Source of the DNA: Bacteroides reticulotermitis JCM 10512
GTDB taxonomy: Bacteria > Bacteroidota > Bacteroidia > Bacteroidales > Bacteroidaceae
Direction of reading: 5' to 3'
Assembly (NCBI RefSeq): GCF_000517545.1
Contig: NZ_BAIV01000008.1
Location: 62,001-126,000, forward strand
DNA: 64,000 bases
Position numbers and translations under genes: made by a program. Below the pieces are notes generated by a model, which saw only the letters and a list, made by a program, of their open reading frames with translations, ran no database searches and was not told where the DNA came from. Positions 1-10,400 of this stretch are shown here, piece by piece. Each line of letters begins with the position of its first letter. The first letter of the stretch is position 1.

Positions 1-60
1 GTGAGCCAAAGTAGCCGCCGCCTCTTTCTTTTTAATACCTAACACAATACGCAAAATAGT

Positions 61-534
61 ATGGGAAAACAAATAACTCAGCCAGAATTGCAAGCAGAGA
101 AAGAGCTAAGCTCTATTATAGAGAATGGTTCAGACCAAGTAAATATAGGAAAGGATTCTTATAAAGTCAAGTGGTTGCATCCGATCACAAACCGAAAGAT
201 ATCCAGGCTGATGCTAAAAGAGGGAAATGACAGCACTATAAGCTATAAAGTAGCTGCGGCGATTGTAGTAAATAGCCTTTGGGGACTATGGCTTATATAT
301 CCTATCCTATGGCGGTGGTTTTTCTTTGTGAAAAGATACACGGAGGGTGACCTCTCAGATGTCATCGCAATGGGTAAAAAAAAAATTCAGCTTTCGGAGT
401 ATTATCTGAATATCATATTAATGACAGATATGAAGGATACGATAATGGGGATGACGAAGAAAGAAATGTTAGCTATCCGTCAAGAACAAATTACGGCGCA
501 ATCTGGGAATTCGCAAAAGAGTACGGATGGATGA
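61..534 (+). CDS. Putative tail-assembly chaperone, zero-frame product
   Basis: This 157-residue protein lies just upstream of the tape-measure gene, where tailed phages keep the chaperones that coat the tape measure during tail assembly. I recognise no family from sequence; the role is inferred from position. A hydrophobic stretch near residues 62-90 (rich in Trp, Leu, Ile) precedes a run of lysines at residues 106-108. The A-run encoding these lysines (376-385) is a possible -1 slippery site: the -1 frame is open from there to the stop at 758. The zero-frame C-terminus after the run reads less like a folded protein than the -1 product does. The stop overlaps the next ATG (ATGA). Confidence 0.5.
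   Translation: MGKQITQPELQAEKELSSIIENGSDQVNIGKDSYKVKWLHPITNRKISRLMLKEGNDSTISYKVAAAIVVNSLWGLWLIYPILWRWFFFVKRYTEGDLSDVIAMGKKKIQLSEYYLNIILMTDMKDTIMGMTKKEMLAIRQEQITAQSGNSQKSTDG
376..385 (+). promoter_or_regulatory. Run of ten A: candidate -1 frameshift site in the tail-chaperone gene
   Basis: Zero-frame reading is GGT AAA AAA AAA ATT, which contains the classic A_AAA_AAA slippery heptamer. The -1 frame is open without a stop from this run to 758, and its translation contains a protein-like Trp/Phe/Tyr-rich stretch. Chaperone frameshifting (lambda G/GT type) at exactly this genome position is established for many siphoviruses. The alternative is an assembly that lost one A from an 11-A run, which would make one simple gene. 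The sequence alone does not separate the two. Confidence 0.45.
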
Positions 535-758
535 TGCAGCCTAAGACTTTCTTCTTTGGGCTAATCACTGTGCCGATGTATTATTTCAATTGCGTCATGA
601 CCAGTGCGCAGATTGATTTAATAGCATCCGATAAGCCGGTTAATTACATGAAGAAGGATAAAAAAGGCGAGAAAAAAGGTAAGACGAATCTCGGTAAACC
701 GACTGATGAAAAAGTTCAAGCGGCTATTGAACGATACAAAGCACTACAACACAAATAA
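531..758 (+). CDS. Tail-assembly chaperone second part, probably made by -1 frameshifting
   Basis: As a free ORF this is 75 residues starting MMQPKTFFF. Its frame is open back to the A-run at 376-385, so the real product is probably a fusion of the first ~108 residues of the upstream gene with about 120 residues ending at 758. The extra part has a Trp/Phe/Tyr-rich core (WEFAKEYGWMM, then a hydrophobic FFFGLITVPMYYF) and a Lys-rich, probably disordered tail. The tape-measure gene follows after 12 bases. Function is inferred from the G/GT-like arrangement; no family was recognised. Confidence 0.5.
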   Translation: MMQPKTFFFGLITVPMYYFNCVMTSAQIDLIASDKPVNYMKKDKKGEKKGKTNLGKPTDEKVQAAIERYKALQHK

Positions 759-770
759 TAGAATAAAGAC

Positions 771-3700
771 ATGGCAAAGCTCGGCGATTTGTATTTTGGC
801 ATACAGTATAAGAACGACCTCAATTCTATTGAAAGGGCTAAGAAGCAAGCACAGGAAAGGATTAAGGACCTTAATGTAAAATTTGGCATTAAGCCTACAA
901 TTACAAGAGCAGACTTGGCTCGCGAGATAAAAGACTCTCTTGCTGGCAAAAAGTTCAAGATTGATATTGTAGTAGACAAAATGAGCGCAACCAAGGCTGT
1001 TCAGGAGGCAATACGCACTGCCGGTGTGGGAAATGGAAAGTTTACAGCCGATGACGCCAGATTTGAAAGATCTAATGCCGCAAGAATTAAAGCCGAGGCC
1101 TATGCGTCCGCTCAAGCTGAATTAACACGTAAACGGGCGGCTGACGCAAGCAAGGCAGAATTGTATCTAGCATCCGCTAGAGAAAGGGCTGCCCGTGGAG
1201 CTAATTCCCATGCGGCTGCATCACTCAATCTTAATTCTGCGATGTCGGGGAATATCCGCATTGCGGGAGAGCTGAGAAATCAATTGATGGGGCTGTATTC
1301 TGTATATGCAGCAGAGAGGTTCCTAAGGAGTGTAATTGAAATTGGAGGTAAGTTCGAGCAACAGCGCATCGCTCTTGGTGCAATCATAGGGGATGGCACG
1401 AAAGCGGAGACAATTTTTCAAAGAATTAAAGATCTAGCCATTATTTCGCCTTTCAGTTTCATGGATCTGACAGGATATGCGAAGCAACTTACTGCATTTA
1501 ATATCCCGTATAATGAATTATTTGATACCACAAAAAGGCTTGCTGATATTTCAGCCGGGCTTGGTGTGGATATGAATCGTATCATTCTGGCTTACGGTCA
1601 GGTTCGGAGTGCGGCATTCTTGCGTGGGCAGGAATTAAGGCAATTCACAGAAGCCGGCATTCCGATGGTTCAGGCATTGGCTGATAAGTTCGGGGCATTG
1701 GAAGGGCGAGTGATTAGCGCAGGTGAAGTCATGGACATGATTTCTAAAAAGAAAGTATCTTTCTCAGATGTTCAAGACATACTATGGGAAATGACAGATG
1801 ATGGCGGACGTTTCTTTAACATGCAGGAAAAGTTGGCTGACAGCCTTTATGGGAAATGGATAAACCTCGAAGACCAATGGGATGTCATGTTATCCAGTAT
1901 AGCTGAGGGGAACAACGGAGCTTTGCGAGGAATGCTTGATATAGCCGGCGAAGCGATGGAGCATTGGCAAGGGCTTATATCAGCTATAACCGGAATGGTT
2001 GCTGCTTATGGTGTTTATAAAACGGCAGTAATTGCTTCAAACAGCATTAGCAAAGCCAATATAGCCATCACTGCATTGCAATCGGCGCAACTGAAGAATT
2101 TAATAACTCTCACAAAATCACAGGCTGGAGCCCAATTACTTCTCAACAAAGCGATGTCAATCAACCCGTGGGTTTTGGCCGCTGTTGCTATAGGCGCGGT
2201 TGTGGCCGCCGTTGCATATGCTAAAAAAGGTATAGTAACGGCAGAGGAAGCCGTAAGAAGCCTCAATGTAGAGTTCGAAAAGTTCAACTCTAAGTTAGAT
2301 GAATCTAAAGAAAAGAGTGAGAGGCATATTTCTGTAATGTTTGATGAGGGCAAGTCTATAATGGATAAGCGGAGGGCATATGAAAACTTGCAAAAAGTAT
2401 ACCCAGCTTTATTCAAGAACACGGAATACGAACAAGCGTTATTACGTGGAAAAGTCGAATTGTTAAATAGCGTGAATAGAGCTACTGCGACTTCATCTAG
2501 AGTGAATGCGCAGAGGGTTCTTGAAGAAGCCAGAGTAGATCTATTTAATGCGTATAAGGCGTATGAAGCAAATGGGGGCGATGGAAAAACAGGTGAGTCT
2601 AAAGTTTATAAAGATTTGTTGGATGCCGCAAAAGCGAGGGTTCAAGCAGCTAAAACCTTTTATGACGGTGCATTGGCTATAGACAAAGGAATCCAAGACA
2701 ATATACAAGAGTCATGGTTTAAGACTGCATCTGGTATGTCCAAGGGATTCAAGGGGCTTAATCCAAAAGATGATGAGGGATTTGACGCTTACCTAGATCG
2801 ACTTAAAGAGAGCATTGACGAGTTAGAGAAAAAACTTAAATTTAGGGACAAAAATAATCTTTTCACTGCAAAAGATTGGAAAGATACCAATGATGAACTT
2901 GAAAAAACACGAAAAATATACAAGGCGTTGGGAGGGGTGGAAAAAGAGAAAACCGAAAGCGCGAAAGACCCTGTGGCAGATAAATGGAAAGAGCGTATTG
3001 ATCTAGTTAAACAATTTATATCGGAGTATGAGAAGTATTCTGAAACCATAGGGAAAGATGCTGCGTTGACTAAATTAAAATCCAGCCCCATATTTTCCCC
3101 ATTGTTTGGCGATGGCTTTGACCCGAATAATCCGTCTGCATATCTTGATAAAATCATAGATAAACTAAATTCGGATAAGAAGAAACAGCGGTCTAGTATA
3201 AATCTTGCAGAAAATATAAAATTTGATATAAACCAAAAGAGTATACAAGATAACGCAAAAAGGGCACTTTCTGATATGCAAATGTACCTTTCTGAGACAA
3301 CTCAAAAATGGGATTTGTATAAATCACTGTTTGATACAACGGGAAATAAGGCGTTTTCTGTCAAAGCCGCTTTTGGTGGAGATATCCAGTTTAGTTCCGT
3401 AATTGAACAGCTCCGTAATGATATAGAGAAAGAGATGTCAAAAAATAGTAGGGTAAATGTATCTTTCTCTACACTTATAGGGATGTCCCCTGAAAATATC
3501 AAAAAAGAATATGGAGAGATGCTTTCGGTAATGGTTAATGAATACCAAGATCAGAACCAAAAGATAAAAGCTGAAAGTCTAAAGAATGCGGCAGAACTTA
3601 TCAAAACTTACAGAGATTATGAAGATAAGAGAGTCGAAATAATCAGAAAAGGTGAAAAGGCTATTTCCGATCTTATGGCTGCTCCCGGAGGTGTAAATCA

Positions 3701-5645
3701 GAATGTCATTAATCAAGTTAGAAAGAAAACGCAAGAAGAGATAGCGTCTTTGGAATTTGATCAGTTTAAGGATAGTGATTTGTGGGCAAAGACGTTTGAG
3801 GATTTAGATCGTCTATCGACTTCTACCATAAATTTAATACTAAAAAAGCTGGAAGAGTTTAAGAATACCGCAGGTAAGAATCTCCCAGTAGAGGATTTCA
3901 AATCTCTTATGTCTACTTTGAGAAAGATAAGAGAAGAAAATGAAAACAGGAATCCTTTTAAAGCTATAACCGATGGACTCAATCAATTAACGGAAGCTTA
4001 TCGGAGTCACAAAATAGCTAAGGAAGAAGCGAATAGAGCTAAATCTCAATTAGATTTTATTCAGGCTGGTGGTAAGGTTTTGAGCGGAGCAAGCGGGCGG
4101 GAAACTCGACTAGAAACGACAGATCTCGGCAATGGTATAAGATATGAAAGTGAGGTAGTAGATAAGCTCGTACCCAAATATAAAACACTTAACGAGGCTA
4201 AGGATGAATCATCAAAAGCAGATGCAAAACTCGCATCTACTAAAGATCAAATAAAAGAGGCCTTTAAAACTACTGCTGGAGGTGCTGCATTTGTTGCTAA
4301 AGGATTTGACGCCGCTTCATCCGCTGCAGGGAGTCTATCTTCAATGTTCGATGCATTAGGGAATGAGGGGGCCGCGGATGCTCTCAACGAAATCGCGGGT
4401 ATTGCTTCCGGTCTCGGTGGTGTTGCTTCAGGGTTTGCATCTTTTGCTAGTGGTGATATTTTGGGTGGAATTACATCCTCTATTTCTGGAATAACTGGTA
4501 TTATAGGATCTATCGCTCAGGCTCACGATAAGAAATTGGATAGGGCTATTAAGCGGAGCCAGCAAGAAGCCCAGAAATTACAAAACATATACGAACAGAT
4601 CGAAAAGTCATTAGATCGGTTCTTGGGTAGTGGAACTGACCTCAAATTGGTTGATGCGGAAAACGATGGAAAAAGGATTGAGCAATTGACCAATCAGATA
4701 AACTCCATCCGCAGTAAAGATAGGATAGGGCTCTTTGATGATATAAATTTGAGGAAATATTCTGCTGAAGTATCTAAATTAGAAAAGAGAATTAAGGCTT
4801 ACCAAGAGGGTGGGGCTTATGGGTATCAGCAGCAATTACTAAAGGAGCAACTAGCGGAACTCGAGAAACAGAGGTCAGCCGAGAGTGATAAAAAGAAATC
4901 AGACCAAAGCAAGATATTAGACTATGAAAATCAAATATCTGAATTAAGGGAGCAAATTAGATATTTTTCAGAAGATCTAGCGAATACTTTATATGGTATT
5001 GATCTCAAAGATTGGGCATCTCAATTGGGAGACGCTCTATATGAAGCATGGCAAAAAGGAGAAGATGGGGCTACTGCATTTAAAAACAAAGTGGCGGATA
5101 TCATGGGCAGCGTAATGAACGAGGTGCTTAAGGTTCAGATATTACAGCCGATGATGAACGACGTAAGAAAAGCATTGTTTGGAGAAGATGGAGAAAGCGG
5201 GTACTTTGGCAAAGATAAAAAGTTAGACTCAAGCGAAGTCGAAGGTATTGCAGGCATTATAATGAGTGGGATTAGTGCGGTTGATAAGTACAATGCTGCC
5301 CTTAATGACGTTGATAAGTACCTTAATAAACACGGAATCAGCTTGAAGGATTCAGGTTCTAGTTCTGGGCTATCCTCTAGTATATCATCTTCTATTACAG
5401 AGGATCAGTTTAATCTAGTATCTTCCTACGTGAATTCAATGAGGGCTGATTTAGCTAAACAACTAGAGCAAGTTCGTAAATATGTATCTGATGATTTCCC
5501 GAAGATCAGCGTTTTAGCTCAAGCCCAATTAAATGAGCTGCGTAGGATATCGACTAACACAGCAAGAAGCGCGGCATCGGCGGAAGAAATTATGGATTTA
5601 CTCAATTCCGTGTCTAATGGTACCAGAACTTTTAAAATGACATAA
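771..5645 (+). CDS. Tail tape measure protein
   Basis: At 1624 residues this is the longest uninterrupted ORF in the window. Its length sets the phage tail length, and it is threaded through the tail tube. The N-terminal third carries the usual tape-measure core: a region around residues 195-365 with the GQELRQF.EAGIPM pattern typical of Bacteroidota phage tape measures. Two hydrophobic segments follow near residues 400-420 and 465-480, then long helical, Lys/Glu-rich coiled-coil stretches, a Gly/Ala-rich hydrophobic patch near 1170-1250, and a Ser-rich linker near 1525. The start has no alternatives nearby and sits 12 bases after the chaperone stop. The next gene follows after a single base, so translation is probably coupled. 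Confidence 0.93.
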   Translation: MAKLGDLYFGIQYKNDLNSIERAKKQAQERIKDLNVKFGIKPTITRADLAREIKDSLAGKKFKIDIVVDKMSATKAVQEAIRTAGVGNGKFTADDARFERSNAARIKAEAYASAQAELTRKRAADASKAELYLASARERAARGANSHAAASLNLNSAMSGNIRIAGELRNQLMGLYSVYAAERFLRSVIEIGGKFEQQRIALGAIIGDGTKAETIFQRIKDLAIISPFSFMDLTGYAKQLTAFNIPYNELFDTTKRLADISAGLGVDMNRIILAYGQVRSAAFLRGQELRQFTEAGIPMVQALADKFGALEGRVISAGEVMDMISKKKVSFSDVQDILWEMTDDGGRFFNMQEKLADSLYGKWINLEDQWDVMLSSIAEGNNGALRGMLDIAGEAMEHWQGLISAITGMVAAYGVYKTAVIASNSISKANIAITALQSAQLKNLITLTKSQAGAQLLLNKAMSINPWVLAAVAIGAVVAAVAYAKKGIVTAEEAVRSLNVEFEKFNSKLDESKEKSERHISVMFDEGKSIMDKRRAYENLQKVYPALFKNTEYEQALLRGKVELLNSVNRATATSSRVNAQRVLEEARVDLFNAYKAYEANGGDGKTGESKVYKDLLDAAKARVQAAKTFYDGALAIDKGIQDNIQESWFKTASGMSKGFKGLNPKDDEGFDAYLDRLKESIDELEKKLKFRDKNNLFTAKDWKDTNDELEKTRKIYKALGGVEKEKTESAKDPVADKWKERIDLVKQFISEYEKYSETIGKDAALTKLKSSPIFSPLFGDGFDPNNPSAYLDKIIDKLNSDKKKQRSSINLAENIKFDINQKSIQDNAKRALSDMQMYLSETTQKWDLYKSLFDTTGNKAFSVKAAFGGDIQFSSVIEQLRNDIEKEMSKNSRVNVSFSTLIGMSPENIKKEYGEMLSVMVNEYQDQNQKIKAESLKNAAELIKTYRDYEDKRVEIIRKGEKAISDLMAAPGGVNQNVINQVRKKTQEEIASLEFDQFKDSDLWAKTFEDLDRLSTSTINLILKKLEEFKNTAGKNLPVEDFKSLMSTLRKIREENENRNPFKAITDGLNQLTEAYRSHKIAKEEANRAKSQLDFIQAGGKVLSGASGRETRLETTDLGNGIRYESEVVDKLVPKYKTLNEAKDESSKADAKLASTKDQIKEAFKTTAGGAAFVAKGFDAASSAAGSLSSMFDALGNEGAADALNEIAGIASGLGGVASGFASFASGDILGGITSSISGITGIIGSIAQAHDKKLDRAIKRSQQEAQKLQNIYEQIEKSLDRFLGSGTDLKLVDAENDGKRIEQLTNQINSIRSKDRIGLFDDINLRKYSAEVSKLEKRIKAYQEGGAYGYQQQLLKEQLAELEKQRSAESDKKKSDQSKILDYENQISELREQIRYFSEDLANTLYGIDLKDWASQLGDALYEAWQKGEDGATAFKNKVADIMGSVMNEVLKVQILQPMMNDVRKALFGEDGESGYFGKDKKLDSSEVEGIAGIIMSGISAVDKYNAALNDVDKYLNKHGISLKDSGSSSGLSSSISSSITEDQFNLVSSYVNSMRADLAKQLEQVRKYVSDDFPKISVLAQAQLNELRRISTNTARSAASAEEIMDLLNSVSNGTRTFKMT

Positions 5646-5646
5646 T

Positions 5647-6153
5647 ATGGACATACTTAACAAGACGTTAAAAGAGAGGGCTATACTATTTGGGCTTTGC
5701 GAGCAATGGAAAGGCGAATGGACATCCGACATGGATAAGCAGGGGCTTATTGATATGTACAAACGTGGTATTGATTTCTGCTTTAGGAATCAATACCCCA
5801 GCAACGAATTTATCAAAGATAATTTTGATCGGCAATTATTGATTGAGAATGCGATGTTTATTGATGAGTCCATTGATGAGTTTAATTCTCCATCTCCTTG
5901 CATTTTACTAGGGAGTACTTCTGGTAAACTATCCTTTGATAAATTTTCCTCATGCGATATATATCTGCGTGACAATGTTGATATTGAAATATCAGCAAAA
6001 GACTTCTCGAGGGTTTTTATTAATGTATATGGAAGCGCAAAAGTTCGCGTGGTGCAGGATGGGGTGGCAAAGATTTATGTATATAAGCACGGAGATCATT
6101 GCAAAGTTAGCAACGAGGGTGATGTCTTAATTAGAATAGGCGAGGATTATTAA
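5647..6153 (+). CDS. Hypothetical tail-module protein
   Basis: This 168-residue protein begins one base after the tape-measure stop and reads in the same direction, so it belongs to the tail operon. The N-terminal half is charged and helical. The C-terminal half (from about residue 90) is a series of short alternating hydrophobic strands resembling a small beta-helix or beta-sandwich, for example SKFSSCDIYL-like and FINVYGSAKV repeats of about 20 residues. No signal peptide or membrane segment. I do not recognise a named family; a minor tail component is the reasonable guess. Confidence 0.6.
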   Translation: MDILNKTLKERAILFGLCEQWKGEWTSDMDKQGLIDMYKRGIDFCFRNQYPSNEFIKDNFDRQLLIENAMFIDESIDEFNSPSPCILLGSTSGKLSFDKFSSCDIYLRDNVDIEISAKDFSRVFINVYGSAKVRVVQDGVAKIYVYKHGDHCKVSNEGDVLIRIGEDY

Positions 6154-6175
6154 CCTCGCTACTTGGAATGAGAAA

Positions 6176-6625
6176 TCAAAACCAATATTTGCCAATGCTA
6201 CATTCAAAGAACTTTTTGGCTTCTTCATAATTGGATAAAACACGTGTGTCTATAGACCTAATGGACTCATCGTAAATGTCTCCATATGTTTCCTTGTAGC
6301 ATTTTAGCAAATAATTATATTTGATCTCGTAATCTTTTTCAGGGGATGTAGAGCTCATCGATTTGGCTGCTTTTTTTACATTGTTATATACATCATAAAC
6401 ATCTTCAATGAAATTCCTCTTTATTATGTCCATCGATGTATCTCTATTCCCTAAAATCAACTCCGCCTTTGCGCAATAATGCGGATCTGGGGCTATACGC
6501 GAAACTTTTTCCCCTATTCTCCTAATATTATTTGTCATTTCCCATAATTTAAAAAATAATATTATTTGGAGAATTCCAAACACGATAACGACGATCGCTG
6601 TAATACCAAAAAATGATGTTCCCAT
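6176..6625 (-). CDS. Membrane-anchored moron protein inside the tail operon
   Basis: A 149-residue protein on the opposite strand to all surrounding tail genes. Residues 5-28 form one strong transmembrane segment (ITAIVVIVFGILQIILFF), followed by a soluble, charged, helical domain. There is no signal-peptide cleavage pattern, so an N-terminal anchor with a cytoplasmic domain is likely. Opposite orientation, its own AT-rich upstream region and an independent promoter restarting the late genes downstream all fit a moron, a gene expressed from the prophage. Superinfection exclusion is a possible role for such a protein but is not shown by the sequence. Confidence 0.65.
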   Translation of the reverse strand: MGTSFFGITAIVVIVFGILQIILFFKLWEMTNNIRRIGEKVSRIAPDPHYCAKAELILGNRDTSMDIIKRNFIEDVYDVYNNVKKAAKSMSSTSPEKDYEIKYNYLLKCYKETYGDIYDESIRSIDTRVLSNYEEAKKFFECSIGKYWF

Positions 6626-6805
6626 ATTTATGTAAATTTAAAAATTATCACAAATGAATGGAATTAATTGCAAACGGTCAAACATTTTATCTATTTTATT
6701 TAATATCCACTCGAATTTTGGGCAATCTCCAATCACTTTTTAGGTGTTCAAAGGATGTCTAATATTCGCTCTATTAGCGTAAATATCAAATATGTTTCTA
6801 TAAAG

Positions 6806-6837
6806 TTGTATATTTAGCGATTATTTTATTATATTTG
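6806..6837 (+). promoter_or_regulatory. Bacteroides-type promoter restarting the tail operon
   Basis: TTG at 6806-6808 and TATATTTG at 6830-6837, separated by 21 bases, match the Bacteroides -33/-7 consensus (TTG, TAnnTTTG). It follows the opposing moron gene and reads into the tail genes starting at 6932. The TATATTTG box with the same TTTATTATATTTGC context recurs upstream of the lone plus gene at 21,842. Confidence 0.55.
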
Positions 6838-6873
6838 CGATGAAGTATTCTTTCAATAGGTATTAGGGGTTTT

Positions 6874-6915
6874 AGGCTCGTTATTCGGTTATTTACCGGT
6901 AGCGAGCCTTTTTAT
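6874..6915 (+). terminator. Terminator-like hairpin in the leader of the distal tail gene
   Basis: AGGCTCG (6874-6880) pairs perfectly with CGAGCCT (6903-6909) and is followed by a T-rich stretch (TTTTTATT). It lies about 35 bases after the promoter at 6806-6837 and 23 bases before the ATG at 6932. This spacing makes a small terminated RNA or an attenuator plausible. A simple insulating terminator for read-through from upstream is the alternative. The rest of 6626-6931 holds only AT-rich sequence, including the upstream region of the minus-strand gene. Confidence 0.5.
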
Positions 6916-6931
6916 TTAACACGACACGTAC

Positions 6932-7432
6932 ATGACAGTAAAGGCATATAGCATATTATTCCAAAAGGCAAAAGACGGATCACCCGTAAAAGACCTGCTT
7001 ACTGACTTTTCGATGGGATGTGTTGCATTTCCATTTAAACTATCAGGGGATGTAAAGGAGCTGCCTATGGATGATTACCCTGACGAGGACGGAGAAGATG
7101 TGTTTATCCCTGAAATCTTGACTGTAAAAGCGTATGACTTGGATGTGGATTTCTCCTACAAAGGAGCGGATGCAGAAAATGGAGTGCGAGTTTTTATAGA
7201 CTATCTCCTTGGACATGATGGTACTGGAGCTTCCTTGAAGGTTTATAATCCATATATAAAGATGGGGCGTAGTAAGATCTACATTACAGGGTTTAGCGAA
7301 CCGGAATTCAATCGTGAAAATGACGAAGAAATCGCAAATTTTACTATTTCATTCAGAGTGACAGATCCCCGAACAAGAGTAGTTCCATCATATGATGGCA
7401 ATAACAACATTATAGGACTCACAACGACATAA
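6932..7432 (+). CDS. Putative distal tail protein
   Basis: 166 residues, between the tape measure region and the giant tail protein, the position of the distal tail (Dit-like) protein in siphoviruses. The sequence is beta-rich with strands such as YIKMGRSKIYITGF and IANFTISFRVTDPRTR. It ends with a flexible Asn/Gly/Thr-rich tail. The start is chosen at the ATG right after ACACGACACGTAC. No membrane segment or signal peptide. Inferred to form the ring joining tail tube and tip; identity rests on position, length and beta-rich character. Confidence 0.55.
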   Translation: MTVKAYSILFQKAKDGSPVKDLLTDFSMGCVAFPFKLSGDVKELPMDDYPDEDGEDVFIPEILTVKAYDLDVDFSYKGADAENGVRVFIDYLLGHDGTGASLKVYNPYIKMGRSKIYITGFSEPEFNRENDEEIANFTISFRVTDPRTRVVPSYDGNNNIIGLTTT

Positions 7433-7436
7433 CACA

Positions 7437-10400
7437 ATGTGGATAGTTTTCGATAAATCTGGTTTAGTAGAGCGGTGTAAAATACGTAAGCTCGAATATA
7501 GTGGCAGTTGGATGGGTGAAAGATTCGTGTCTGCGACCATCAAATCACCCACCCCTGTCACTTTTGAGATAGGTGATCACTTCACTTATAGGAATGAGGT
7601 GTTTACATTAAATTACGATCCATCGGTAATAAAGAAGGCTACAGTCAACTCGGTTGGAGATTCATTTACATATGAAAGCGTGAAGTTTAATAGTTTCAGT
7701 GATGAATTAGCTAGATGCGAATTCCTTGACTATATTTTAAACGACAACGGGCTTCACTTTTCATCCCTCCCCACTTTCTCTTTTTATGCCGGTAACATAC
7801 AGGATTTAGCCGACAGGATTCAAGCTAATTTGAATCGTATATACACGAGCGGCAAGGCATGGACTGTTATTGTCCATCCTGAGTATGTGAACATAAAGAA
7901 CATCAATATATCTGTTAGTAAGATTACAGTGTGGGGTGCACTGGAGTTGGTAAAGTCTCAATTCAATGCAAATTTTACGATAAAAGGGAGAACTATCGTT
8001 ATAGGCACCGCAGGGGCTGTTATTGATAATGTGTTTCAGTATGGGAAAGGGAATGGACTTGTTAAAATCCAACGGGTAACTCAATCTGATCAGCAGATTA
8101 TCACCCGATTGAGGGTTTATGGTAGTCAAAGGAACTTGCCACCGCTTTATTACGCTACAATGGTCAATCCAATTATCAATGCGCCCGTTTTGAATGCGGA
8201 GTACGGATGGGATGGTACGGGCAATAGATATAGCGTGAACATTGCATTTGACTTTGTAATGAAGTTTAAGGGAACGACTGCTATTCCCGTTACCATCGGT
8301 GGAAAATCCTACTCAATGCTTCCTCATCCGAACTTTCAGGGCATTGGATTGATGTATTTTTCATCAAGTCAGGAAATGCGAGACGCTGTATATAACGGAG
8401 TGGTAATAGTAATCACATCAGGTATAGAGACTGATAACGTTCCCCTAAAGTATAAAACGCCATCTGGGTCTTTGGTCCCTAATAACATGGCTGTTCAGAA
8501 TTTGATGCTTCCATCATTCCCTATTGACACGATAGACCCCTACTTGGATAGTGCTAATATTGGCGAGTTGGGGATAATGGAAGGAAGTATATTCTTTGAT
8601 GGGAGCGATAGCGCAAAAGATGAAATATTCCCATCTATGGAGGGTATTACTGCCCAACAACTAATAGATGCGGGAATACCAGTATCAGTTGATCCTGGAG
8701 ATAATGGCAATCTCGATGAAATTTCAGGAGGATCAACGAATATAGATGGCACTGCAATAACCGATAACGGTGTTTATCTCGACGGAGAAACTGTGCCTTC
8801 ATTCAAGATTACGCTAAAAGATATCGGATTCAATCTATGGGATTATAGGACATCCGAAAGCCCAATGATCAGCATGAAAGATGGAATGTGTGGCGGACGA
8901 GAATTTGAAGTAAAATCTTGTGAGAAGTCTGGGAATAAGTACGTTTTGACATGCACTAGGATATATGACGATAGCACCATGCTATATTATCCATATTCGG
9001 ATTTTAAAATACTGGCAGATGATAAATTCGTGCTCCTAAATATAAATATGCCCGACGTATATATAAAGGCCGCTTCTCAAAGGCTTCTTAAGGCAGGGCA
9101 GGACTATCTCAAATTAAACGACTATGTGAGATATACATATCAGATGAATATTTCTCAGGTGTATATGGCTCGCAGACCGGACTTATATGCGTCCTTGGTT
9201 GAAGGGGATTTAATGCTATTTACGGATAATGACTTGATGATTGATGGAAGTATAACCATTAATACTTTGCGAATAGTTGAAGGCGAAGACATTAAACCTT
9301 CATTCGAAGTTACCCTCACCGAAGATAAGCAGGTGGGTACTTTACAAAAAATACAAAATCAGATTGACTCAATAGCAAATGGGACACAGTCTGGTAGTGG
9401 CTATAATATGCAGCAAATATCTCAAATGATTAGGACTGTAGGATCTAGGATATTTCTTCGTAGGGATATTGAAGATTTTACTAACTACATATTAACCTTT
9501 TTCAAGGGGTTGAAAATCGGCAATTTCATGTCCGGGATGCTTGTCGGCAGAGGTGCTGCTATTACAATTGACTCCAATAATAAAACAGAGTTTGAAGTGG
9601 ATCGGATAAAAGTCAGGGAAGAACTTATTGTTCCAAAGATCACATTTAACTGTATTGATACTGTCACGGGGGAATTCGCCGGAACATTTGCATTCGGTAC
9701 AGTCAAAGCGGTGGACATCGTTAATAAGACCATCGAACTTGATTTATTGGACGGTCAAGCCGGAACATTAAAGGCAGGTGATATATGTCGTGGTATATTC
9801 CACTTCCTTGAAGGCGGAAACGTAGATTCAGATTCATACGATACCAACGGCTTCCTGAATTACTCAGGATTCGCTACATCATACTTTACACCGTCTGAAA
9901 TACTAGTAAATCAACCCGGCGTAATGAAGTTCAGATATACACTCCAGTCCGGAACGACTGTTCACCCTACAAAGGGCATGAACTTTTACGCATATGGTAA
10001 CTTTAATGATAAGAGCCGTCAATCATTGCTCTATATCAACAGAGAATATATCCGTTTTCTAAGCGGCGTTAATACGTGGGTTATCAATCCGGATAAGCAT
10101 ATACCAATGCAAATCGGAAACACCGAGGGTCTCAATATCGGAGGTGTTGACATGTCTGATTATAGCGGATTTATGCGGAATCTCTATATAATGGGTTCCA
10201 TCATCCAATTTACCCCATCTCAAAAGGAAGAGTTGAAGGGACAGGACGCGTACAGCGTGATACTTTCCACATACGAGCAGGCCATAGTCGTTGATGATGA
10301 TAACAACATCATTGGCGGCACCGTAGAAGAAGTCACCGTCATTTCAGGGGATAAAACAGTGGTAACCGGTGAGGCGACTGTTGTGACATCAATCAACAAG

